A stretch of DNA of 64,000 bases from positions 11,184,591 through 11,248,590 of the forward strand of contig OY720100.1 of NCBI GenBank assembly GCA_963082875.1, in the 5' to 3' direction. This DNA comes from Corella eumyota. Its lineage: Eukaryota; Chordata; Ascidiacea; Phlebobranchia; Corellidae. Within the stretch, counting starts at the first letter, position 1, and each line of letters opens with the position of its first letter. Under the pieces are notes generated by a model. That model was not told the DNA's origin and ran no database searches. It worked only from the letters and a program-made list of their open reading frames with translations. Positions 1 to 10,051 of the stretch are shown one piece after another. Position numbers and translations under genes: made by a program.

Positions 1-2880
1 CTTTTAAAAATATGTCAGCTAGCTCATCTACTTCTGCAGCAGTATAGCCTGAACATCAAGTTGACATTTACATTCAAAATTTAATTTGGGAAATAATTAG
101 CAAAAAAATAATTTATTGTATCTAAATTAGGAAAAGTTATAAATTTCTTTATGGTCTAAATTTCTAAATACTAAAAAGTAAAAAAAAATGAGGTTGTATA
201 ATGTATGATATAGTTACCGTTTTTTAACAAAGACTTTAATATATCTAACTTGGCATGATGTTTAGATAAAGTGGTTTGTTTTAAGTTGGGACTACAAAAA
301 TCCTTTATTTTACGTGCATCAGCTTTTAATCTAACAGCAAATTCAACAAAACTTGTTTCAAGATAAAACTTTCCGATCACTTTATACAAAATACCATATC
401 CCTCTAAAAAAATAACAATGTTTAAAATAAGTCGTATAACACTAAAAATTTAAAATGGGATATTTTAAATTTTTTTTGAAATTAATTGTTTAACATGTTT
501 TGATATGTCACAAGATAGTTTTATAATAAAAAATTAAAACAGTTAAAAGTGTTATAAACCTGGATCATCGAAATTTAATGATTTAACAGTGGGAATTTGA
601 AGTTGTTGTATTATATCTTTTAACTGTTCAAGTTTTTCTGTTTGAACAAAAAAAGGTCAAAATTTCGAAACTAAAACTTGACCCTACAAACCAACTTAGA
701 AATTTTATTCATTTAATTTTTTTACAACATTGACTATAAAAACCAATACCTTGGCAAAAATACACTAAAACAATAAAATTACCCTTTGGTGACGTATCCC
801 ACAAATTCTTTTCATCTAAGAATAGGAACAGATCGAATGCATTTTCAAATTGCCTGGCAAAAAATAGCAATATTTAAAGCAAATATAAATTAAAAGTTGA
901 GTTTAACTATTTTTAAGAAAATATTAATTATTTTTTAAACTAATAAAATAGGTAAACAACGAAATAATAATACATATTTTTTCAAATTTTTAGTGATTTG
1001 CAATGATTAAAAAAGAATATTCTTTAAACAGTGACTATATTAAAAACTTAATAACCTGTTTTCAGTACATAAAGAAAAGATTTTATTTAAACTCTTGATA
1101 TTCTCCTTGCTTAAATTTTCTGATAGGGTCAGTAAAAATGTGCGATAACGTAATACGTATCTTAACGAAATAAAAAATTTAAATGATTTTGACATGTTGT
1201 CAAAAGTAATGTCTTAAAAATAAAACAAAAAATTTAAAACAACACAAAATACCAATAAAAGTATTATTATTTTTTATTTAATATCAGGAAAATTAAAACA
1301 ATTTTTTTTAATTATGGTTTACTCTGTCATTTGAGGTGGATTTAATTTCAAAGCATGTTCTTCCAAATTTTCGACTGTGGCTACAAAAGATATAACAAAA
1401 GGTAAAAATCTTTAAAATTCGTTTAGATTTTGTAAACACAGTTTAAAAATGAATAATACAAAAAATAGTTAAACCTGCTAGTTTATCCAATTGACTATTT
1501 AAATCATAATTGTTCAGGTTTTGATTTAGTTCCTGAATTAATTCAAATTTATCTGTTAAGAAAACAACACATTAAAAAATTAATTAATCACATATATTTT
1601 TAATTTAAGCTGCTATCTGAATATAAAAAAAATAAAATAAAGATTTTTTAACTGCCATATTACCATCCAGACTCATAGGTCTACTTTCCGATTTGTCAGC
1701 CCATAATCTGTGGTCATCCATATGCATAAACAATTCAAATGCATCCTTAAACTGTCTATATAGCACAATAATATTAATCCAAACAATAATCTTATTATAT
1801 GCAAATTTAGTATACAGAATTTTGTGTACAACCTGGTTTAGTGTCCTCATGTTATGCTTATTATAAAAAAAAAAATTTAAAACTTAGTATAATGAAGTTT
1901 TAATATGCATAATGCATAACTAAACTTTTTAGATGAGTTTTCCTTATTCTAAAGTACACTAATCACCTATTCTAAAGTATACTAATTTATTTAGTTGCAT
2001 TTATAAATATGAAAATAGGAATTGGGAATTAAAACTTGGGGTTAAGTTATGTAATGACAAAAGTTTTTATAAAAAATAAGGTAATAAAACATAATTTTAT
2101 ACAATATATTGTCAGCAAAATAAGTATACCCTGTTCCAATATATGGTGCAAATATTTGTTTTAAATTTCTTAACATTTTTTCGCTTTTTTCGTTTGAAAT
2201 TTTCATTATAAATGTGCGATAATTTATTTCAGATCTAAAAAAAGGAAGATATTTTAAAAAAACTTATACACACAAACAAAATTAGACAAGTGTATATTGA
2301 AAGTTGTTATCATAATCTTAAACAATATAATTTTTTATAAATGTTATTTTCATATCTGAGTTACAGTAAACCAAAACAAGCTAACTTTTAACATTACCTA
2401 GTTATTCGAGATGGGCCAGGTTGAGAAAGTTGATTTATTGGCTGTAAAGCATTACTTAAATTGCTCAAGAAATTATTTGCCATTTCTTCTAAACTTTGAG
2501 TCGTGGAAGTTGGAGCTAATTAATTTATAGTGAGTTTGGTGTTTAGATTAATCCATTTAAATTTTTTTTATAAAATTTACCTGTTGTAGACCTCCAGTTT
2601 TCTATTAACTGATACTTTTGTTCTACAACATTATATTGATGGTTTTGAGTAATACTGCTAATAACAAATTCACTGAGATTTAACCCACGTGAACTTCTTG
2701 CAAATTCATTCCATAAAGTTTGATCGGAAAACTTACGAATTACTTCGTAGACTTTGTCTTTGTCTAAAATATATTAGTTTTACCAATATTTAAACAATAT
2801 TCAACAAAAAACTATGATAAATTTTTAAATAAAAAAAGTTTAAACATATTTAATAAACAAAACTTACCTATTTCAACCAT
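1..2880 (-). CDS. DD-DED-DED-DD protein, left copy (3' end outside window)
   Basis: Near-duplicate of the gene at 10,052-12,915. Coding exons, right to left: 2868-2880, 2581-2763, 2398-2515, 2130-2234, 1664-1755, 1475-1552, 1323-1380, 1056-1160, 783-853, 560-637, 218-403, and 1-48, where the last exon leaves the window. It starts MVEIDKDKVYEVIRKF with a Death domain, then a linker with LEEMANNFL, two DEDs (each split over three exons) and a second Death domain ending LDILKSLLKNG. All exons are open, with GT-AG junctions and matching phases. Compared with the right copy, one codon is missing in the 560-637 exon and the second Death domain (218-403) is strongly different, while flanking introns are almost identical. 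A role as a death-fold adaptor or scaffold is inferred from the domains; no orthologue is recognised. Confidence 0.83.
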
Positions 2881-3934
2881 GTTAAAATTTAATCCAATTC
2901 AGTGTAACTGTGTTTTTTTTTAAATTTAACATTTACACATCAAATATTACAGAAAAATCTCTAAAAAAGTTGTTTAGATTATGTTTATTATATTGATGTT
3001 TATTATAGACAAAATTTAGATACTTTATGACAAACTTTAATTTTCTAAGGTAATATTCAACTAAAAATAAACTTTTATATGTTTAAAAAAGTTATTGATA
3101 GCATGATATATATACAGTTGATAAAAATGTAAATTCGAATTTAAGATTTCTTACCGTAATACAAAAAACTTAATATTTTGATACATTTCACTAACCTGGC
3201 AAAATTCTTTTTCTAGTTGTTAAAGATGACTTTTTTTTGTTACAAAAAATTTCAAGTAATATGTAATATTTAAAATAATCTAAACCAGAATTAAAATTGT
3301 GGATTATTTTTACAGGTAATTTAACAGTTTTAAAAACATTATTACATCATGTAGCATGATCATAAGATCATTTAGAAAAACAATTTAATTGATCAACAAC
3401 ACAAATTATTAAAAACTAATTTCAAAGATTAATTCCAAGTTAAAAGCAATTTAATAAAATGCATTTAAATATATTTATGTTTGCACAAAATAAAAATTAA
3501 TTACATGTTAATTTGAAAAACACAATAGCTTACAGTAGTACAACTTAAAATTGCTATTTTTCAAAACACATGTTAAAATAAGTAGAACCATATTTAAAAC
3601 AGAAAAATTTACAGATTTTGCTTTATCAAAATTAACAATGCCTACTGCTTACTTTTACCCAGAATGATAAAATATTCAGAAAAAAAAACTCAGCAATTCG
3701 TTGTAAGTTTTAGGAAAACATATATTTAATTTAAAAATTTTAAATTCAGTATTTTTAAAAAAAGGGTTCACATTAGAAATTAAGTCATACAAATCATAAC
3801 AAAAAAAACAGGTTACAATGTTTAAAAACATTTTGTAAAAATAATACAAAATGCTTAAAAACCTTGTTAAAATGTTCAAAGTGAATAACCAAATATTGAT
3901 TCACTTTTATATTGTCATTAGTTCCTTTACTGCT
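2881..3934. other. Intergenic between the two left-copy death-fold genes
   Basis: This ~1.05 kb AT-rich stretch lies between the stop of the DED gene (3,935) and the ATG at 2,880. It holds the 3' UTR of the former and the promoter or leader of the latter. It contains a 67-codon open frame (3,676-3,879, minus) that starts downstream of a stop, has no domain and is Phe/Asn/Lys-rich; I regard it as untranslated. The same stretch recurs nearly unchanged at 12,916-13,969. Confidence 0.6.
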
Positions 3935-5502
3935 TTATACATTGGTTCGAATAGCTACAACATAAAAATAAACATTATTTTTGTAAATTAGACAATTTGA
4001 TAGGTTATAGTTTTGTTTTTAATATTTTTATTTAAAAAAAAATATATTTTATTAAAATGGAAAAAATCTTATCCTTAAAAAAAAGCACATTACAGTCAGT
4101 AATTTATTTTCTACAAACAGGGAATGAAATAATGGGTAGCTGTTAGCTAAGAAAAATCGTTTTTTAAAATTAGCGAATCGTTTTTTTTACAAATATAGGC
4201 TATAATAAAACACTTATCTATATTTATGTATTTTTTACGAGCTATTTTAAATCGGTTTTAAACTAATTTAATCACATCAACGATTAAATTAGTTTTTTTA
4301 AATACATAACACAGCCTTAAAGTAATTAAAAATGAGGCGTTTTTTGTGCAAAAAATTATTTACAATTGTTTAACAATACATAACATTTTAAAAATGCAGC
4401 TTAAGGCGTCAAGTGTTATAAAAAACGAAGATTACGACTTGGGCCAAATCATTGCTCTAAAAATGCAACCTAATTTTTAACGAACCGAATTTTAAAGGTT
4501 AATTCGTACCCCGACATATGTCTAGCCATATATAATTATACTAATAACAAACAAAAAACAATTCAAACCCATAACAAGTTGATCCAAATCATTTATCACG
4601 TCAGGAATATTAAAGGTCTGTATGAGTTCCCTTATTAGTCCAAGTTTTTCTGTTAGAACAATACTATGTTAAAAATAATAATGGAGTTTTATTAAAATTT
4701 GTAAAAATCCAAATTTAATGTTTATATTCATGTTTTTAACCAGTTAAAAAAATTACCATCCAGGGACATTGTCCTGCTACCAGATTGACTCGCCCATAAA
4801 TTATTGTCATCCAGATAAACAAACAACAAAAAAGCATTTTCAAATTGCCTGAGAAAATATTTGTTTTAAATATATTTATTATACTAGATGTTATTATACT
4901 TTTATAAATCAAGTTAGTTGGCTTTTGATATTTTTTTTATTCTTAACACTAACAAGTTTTTAGAAAATTCGTACCTGTTTCCAGTGTACGGGGAAAATAT
5001 TGCTTTCAAATTTGTAAAATTTCCTTCAGTTAATTTTGAAGATAGATTAAGCAGAAATGTCCTATACCTCATTGCAAGCCTTAAGAAAATTAAAACATTA
5101 AACTGCATGATAAAAAATGAAAGTTATATTTTAATGTTTTACCTTGTTATTTGAGGCTGTCTATCTTGGGTTTGTTGTATTGGTTGTTGTTGTTCATTGT
5201 TTGGATTTGGGTTTAAACTTTCTGGATTATTTACCAAAAAATTATTTGCCAATTGTTCCAGTTTTTCACTTGTGGCAATTCGACCTTTTTATAATAAAGG
5301 TAATGATTTAAATATGTGATAACCAACAAAATGGCACCTACTTTTATTTTTAACCAGTATTGTAAATCCAAAAATAATTTAAAACCGTTTTTCAGCCTAT
5401 TTTACTTGGATTGTTTTAAAAAAAAGAATTTAAATTTAAAATTTTGTTGTTTTATTTAAATAAAAACTAACCAGTTGCAGATCTCGAGTCGGCTTGTAAC
5501 AT
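3935..5502 (-). CDS. DED-only protein created at a duplication junction
   Basis: Left copy of the DD-DED adaptor gene, lacking its Death domain. The exon that should encode it matches the right copy only over 5472-5485, then becomes unrelated. The unrelated side supplies an in-frame ATG at 5,500-5,502, with an in-frame TGA just upstream, giving MLQADSRSATG read into the normal linker. Model exons: 5472-5502, 5143-5284, 4975-5067, 4757-4848, 4569-4649, 3935-3954; 459 nt, 152 residues. It comprises a Gln/Asn/Pro-rich linker and one DED (YRTFLLNLSSKLTEGNF, then LFVYLDDNNLW, then EKLGLIRELIQ). DED-only proteins in other animals and viruses (c-FLIP short forms, vFLIPs) block or tune caspase-8 assembly; a similar role here is a guess. 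If no promoter lies upstream, this is a 5'-truncated pseudogene. Confidence 0.6.
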
Positions 5503-5569
5503 TAGTCAACTAGAAGATTGGAGTAGAAGTTAAAATTTTTGTGTTCACTGGAGCGAAACTCATTGGTGC
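5486..5569. other. Tandem duplication junction
   Basis: Identity between the left copy (1-5,485) and the right copy (10,076-15,568) stops abruptly here, in the middle of a Death-domain exon. The window position 1 matches 10,076, so the left copy continues off the window. The simplest reading is a head-to-tail duplication of a ~10.1 kb unit (5,486-15,568), whose partner unit ends at 5,485. The far end of the left unit cannot be seen. Confidence 0.6.
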
Positions 5570-5853
5570 GTTGATTGGTCACGTGATCAATATACAACAA
5601 GTTTGTAAAAAATATACAAGTTTGTAAAAAAAAAAATTTTTAACTTATTGTTTTGGAGCATTTTTTTCTTAGAAAAATATTAAAATAAGTTAAAGAAAAA
5701 TTAATTATCGTTAATTGGTCACGTGACTAAAAAACGTTAATTAGTCACGTTACCAATTAACATTAATTAATTTTTTTAACTATTTTTTATGAGATCCAGT
5801 ACGAACTAATAATATCATTACCATTTAACGTTGATTGGTCAAGTGACCAATTA
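5570..5853. repeat. Cluster of four palindromic E-box/CCAAT-like motifs
   Basis: Four related near-palindromes centred on (A/G)TTGGTCACGTGA lie at 5,570-5,590, 5,709-5,727, 5,734-5,761 and 5,827-5,853. Each couples ATTGG (or ATTAG) to GTCACGTGAC or a one-base variant; two contain a perfect CACGTG (5,580-5,585 and 5,720-5,725). They stand just upstream of the junction-derived ATG at 5,502. They may be bHLH-zip binding sites or remnants of a small inverted-repeat element; I cannot tell which. Confidence 0.5.
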
Positions 5854-5939
5854 CTTCTGCTTGAGTGAGCACGAATTTTAATAAAAGGTAATGTCGATTT
5901 GTAGACCTACAACCAGGGCTAGTAAAATAGTCAACGAAT

Positions 5940-6420
5940 ACATTTATAAAAGTACATTGGCTGTTGTGACGTCATACTTGAAAATTAAATAAATAAAAAC
6001 AACTTCAGTTGAAAGACATTACCCGGATTTAAACTTGAGGTTTTGGATCAGTAGTTTGATACCTTACCACAAAATGGGGGTTGCAATTACAAGGCCTCAA
6101 ATTTTCGTATACATTTAACAGTGTGTACAAAAAATTTTAAAATTTTAAATAATATGTATTGCCTTGTATGGATTTAAACTATCAACTCTCCAACTACCAG
6201 TGTGTTGTCCAACGATCTAACAATTAAGTTGATCAACTTACACAATAATAATAATAGTACACTGTTTGCCGTGACGTCATATTTGTAAATTTCATGAATA
6301 AAATTAATTTTAATATTACTCGGAATCGAACTTGGGATTTTAGACTGGTAGTCCGAGACTTTCTCACATAGCTATCGAGACTGTTTACCGATAGCTATTG
6401 CATCTACACTAAACAGCATG
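5940..6420 (-). repeat. Tandem tRNA-like SINE modules
   Basis: Read on the minus strand, at least two and probably three tRNA-like modules follow each other. B-box-like cores are visible at about 6,019-6,032 (GTTTAAATCCGGG), near 6,170 (GTTTAAATCCATAC) and 6,320-6,333 (GTTCGATTCCGAG), each with A-box-like sequence upstream. Two modules are separated by a shared TGACGTCATA-type stretch (near 5,969 and 6,272). This looks like a tRNA-derived SINE family distinct from the one at 7,836-8,114. Confidence 0.5.
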
Positions 6421-7809
6421 CACAAAGAATTAAAAAATATATATACAATAATAATGTTTTAAAATAGGCTGAATTATAAATAAGTTTGATAGATTGTATA
6501 ACTCTTATTTTTGTGCAGAAATCGCCTCAGCAAAGGTTTTCTACTTAAGATCGCATCACCGAACATACCCAAAATGGCGATGTAGGCTAAGTATTTCAAA
6601 TACAAAATATAAAAACGATGTTACTTTTGTTTATTAAATATGTTCGTGAATTTTTTTTTGAATGTAAGTAAGGGAAATGCGTTTCTTATAAATACAATTA
6701 ATATTGGTAAAAGTGTCTCAACTTTATTAGATATTAAAAATTTCAAAAATATTTTAAAAATATGTTCGTTGGTCTATGCGGATATTTAAGTTTCTAGTGG
6801 ATGTCAGTAAATAAAGCACAAGTATATGTGTGTAATACATGTGTCCCAAAGCGATATTTTTGAATACGATACACTTAGCAAAATTTTAAACCACTGCCAA
6901 AGCCAAAGGGTAATTAAAAGCATTTTTTAAATACATGTAACTTGATATCATATTACCCTGTTATTGTTATGTATTTTCTTTTATATTAATCACGCGCACA
7001 CAATTAACAATTGTACTTGTCATTTATACACGTATTTAACAATATTTTATTCAAATAGAATCAAAGTTAAACATACATATAATATCGAAAATAACCAATG
7101 GAAATAGGTATCTGTTATAAGAACAAGCTATACTAATTTACCCAATAAAGTTAACTGTAAAAACAGTGGCAACGCTTTACAAAAAGATAAGATAAGTTCC
7201 AAAAGATAAGAGATGTAAGTAACGCCCCAGAGCTAATGATAGGGCCGAAAGCGCGCACAAAGTTCGCTACAATATTTTGCATAGAAACAAATCATATCCA
7301 GTGCACGTTTTACGGCTTTTTTAAATAAGTTCAAGCCTTTGTCAGCACCACATTACTTTGGGTAAACAAGATATATTATAAAGCATTTACTACAAAAAAA
7401 AGCAAACCTTTTTGCATTTTTTAAATTTTTTTACGCTAATAAAATTTGGTTTGAATTTAAAAAGGAACCCCAAGCTATTCGTTTTTTAATTTGTTTAAGA
7501 TAAACATGTACATTGTCACGATCCGGAAATTACCCATAAAATATTTTATATTTTTGATTTTTTTATTACTTTTGTTGTTTATATAATGTAACTTTAATAT
7601 TCACGGTTAGTATGGTGTTGTAATATATAAGATTTAAATCAATTCACTTATATCATTTTTAAATAATTACACAAATAACCAGTTCAAACTTGAAACTAGC
7701 AAACTCATTTACGAATGAAGTAAACAAAAGCGCTGAAAAAAAAACAAGTAATAACAACAGTGTATCGTTGCGACTTCATTTTCTTAAAATTACTGTTTGG
7801 AAAAATGAA
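6421..7809. other. AT-rich stretch without recognisable gene
   Basis: No exon with convincing splice sites and domain, no RNA gene and no clear repeat was found. A slightly GC-richer patch lies around 7,200-7,340, with no open frame of note. Confidence 0.5.
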
Positions 7810-8114
7810 TTTTTTTTTTTTTTTTTTTTTTTTTGTATATATCTTTATCCTCGATGTGGGAAAGTCGAATGCGCGACTTAAACATAGAGTAACAACAGTT
7901 ACTCCGACCCAGTCTCGAGTTGCCTGTGGCAGTTTGGGATATTATAGATTATAATTGCCCGATAATTATACTGCTGATCAAGTGCTGGCTCAGCAGGAGC
8001 TCATACCGTTTATAGCGCTTTACTCAAGGGCGCTACAGCATGAGAACAGTGGGGATTGAACCCACGACCTCATGTGTTGTGTAGTAAGTGTTCTTACCAC
8101 TACACCACGCTGCC
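7810..8114 (-). repeat. tRNA-derived SINE, full length, reverse orientation
   Basis: On the minus strand the head at ~8,114 reads GTGGTGTAGTGGTAAGAAC (A-box-like), then GGTTCAATCCC (B box), followed by a body containing TAGCGCCC and the 3' part ending near a GTCGAC-like motif. On the plus strand, 7,810-7,834 is a run of T, i.e. the A-rich tail of the element. Length is about 300 bp. The same family is at 21,823-22,042, 24,558-24,822, 62,803-63,076 and as tails in the tandem array. RNA polymerase III boxes look present. Too divergent from a functional tRNA to be called one. Confidence 0.8.
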
Positions 8115-9060
8115 GATATACTACTATTTTTTTCCTTTGCATTCATTTTTTTTATAAAAATACTTTCCATAAATAAATTGAATTTGATTACCTCCTTATG
8201 TTAATAAAAGCCTCAGCATATATATTTTGTTTTTTATAAGCTAATAATATTGAAAAATATTTAAATAAAATGTATATAAATATACACATTCAAAAAGTAA
8301 TAAGCAACCCTGTGCCGGAAACTAATCTGTGTAGAATGATGACGTCACCTTTGTTTTAGACTGCACCGCTGCCCGAAGAAAAGTACGGCGACTTAATCAA
8401 GTAGTTAAAGACTGTTTTTAGTTTAAACCTAGTGTATGTTGTTTATTTAATAATTTAAATACAATAAAAAAATGTTTCTTTGTTAATAAAAAAATAACTG
8501 CATCCTACTGCTGTTAATCAATGAATATCGTCTTTATGAACTTTATGTTTTTTTAAATGTGAGTGAATTTGTAATCAATGGGCATATAGCCCAATAATAA
8601 GAATGACACATAAAATCTAGGCATTTCAGAACATAATCTGTTTCAAACCTTAATACATGACAGAAAAGCAAACTAATCGCTAGACGACCATTATTGAATT
8701 TTATTTAAATTTAGAGATGCACTTACTAACAGCAAAAGCTGATATAAATAACCAAATTTAGGATTTTAATAAAACTAACATTTTGTGTAATTACTAAATA
8801 TTGTGTAATTACTCTTTAAAGAAAAACACAAACAACATCATTATATAGCAATTTGCAATAATTGCCTCAGTAATATTTATTTAATATTTATTTACATTAC
8901 ATTATGTTTAATAGAAGCTAATACAACATTTATATTTTTAAATTGTAGGATTTTATTAATGTTTAAGAAGTTGAAAAAAAAATGATATAAGGGTAATATA
9001 AAACAAGTACTTGATTACACTAAATGCGCGATACTAAATAAAAACTAACATTACATATTA
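8115..9060. other. AT-rich stretch without recognisable gene
   Basis: Only simple AT-rich sequence with small repeats was seen. A short GC-richer patch at about 8,335-8,400, beginning with TGACGTCA, has no supported coding or RNA identity. Confidence 0.5.
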
Positions 9061-9159
9061 ATAATGACGCATCTGGCCATAAGGCCAGACTAAAACTTTT
9101 GATAAGTCTAAACTCTAAAATAGAAATCGCGTAAGCACTAAAAGAGGGAGACTTTTTAG

Positions 9160-9475
9160 TATGAATAAAAATACTAGTTTATATACCCAAAAAGGCGGGG
9201 TAAAAATAATAACAAGGTGGCGTCGGGTAAGTTATACGAGATGTTCTTTTCTTGGTTTGTTCTATTATAATGACGTTTTAGAACCGGCCTAAAGCGATTG
9301 GAAGCCTGATTGTTGACATTGTTTTGTGCGTGTAAATTGCAATGTTTATGGCCAGACGGTAAAACGTCGTCGTTTGCCTAAATTTCTTGACGCTCGAACC
9401 AACTTTGAAGACGTGTCGGCTCGGCGAACTTGTATGAACTTAACCCAATGGAAAGCGGTTAAAAATTAAGGAAAA
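9160..9475. other. GC-richer island of unknown nature
   Basis: About 300 bp are clearly richer in G+C than the AT-rich surroundings and contain several CpGs. Short frames are open on both strands: plus, ending VSARRTCMNLTQWKAVKN before a stop near 9,469; and minus, about 60 codons running from ~9,390 to ~9,180. Neither shows a domain I recognise. It could be a promoter/first-exon region, an old coding fragment or a transposon remnant. Confidence 0.3.
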
Positions 9476-10051
9476 ACACATTACTTTGAATTATTACCTT
9501 TTTAGAAAATAAATTCAAAAATTAAACTTTATACTTTTTTTAAAATATTAAAATTTTACAAAATACCTTAAAATTGACAACTTTAAATTTGCTGCTACTT
9601 TTAAACATAAAATTTTCTACGATAAAAAAAAATCAGAAAAACATAACAAAAAAACAGATTAAAAAAAATAAAGAAAATGTTGATGTTATTCAAAATGTTG
9701 ATAAAAAAGTTTAACATTATACAAATAAAATTTTAAATATTTAAAAGTTACGAAAATTTTACAAATTTAATAAAATATGTAAAATAAATATGTTTACTTA
9801 GATTAAAGTAAATAGACATTTTCAAAGAATAAATTTTTTTTTAGAAATTTGTTAGGCGTTGCCCATGTTGACTTTAAACAATGATCAAAATTTCTTAAAA
9901 GAAACCTAATAAGAAAACACTGATGAGTTAAAATTAAAAAAAAATATTCCTTAAACATAATTATTACTTTTTTTTAAATAATAAATTGCTCTGACATTCT
10001 ATTTCAGTAGAACTTATATTTATGTTAATAAAGTTATTTAATAATAAACTT
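9476..10051. other. 3' flank of the DD-DED-DED-DD gene, AT-rich
   Basis: Extremely AT-rich intergenic sequence immediately downstream (minus sense) of the stop at 10,052. No recognisable gene or repeat. It should contain the 3' UTR and poly(A) site. Confidence 0.5.

Noticed and set aside
3676-3879. 67-codon frame identical at 13,711-13,914
   Set aside because: Identity covers the surrounding non-coding DNA too; it lies in the 3' flank of the DED gene.
4918-5154. 78-codon plus-strand frame
   Set aside because: Antisense shadow of the DED exon at 4,975-5,067.
8040-8114. A tRNA gene
   Set aside because: A and B boxes are there, but the cloverleaf does not fit and the segment is the head of a repeated SINE with body and tail.
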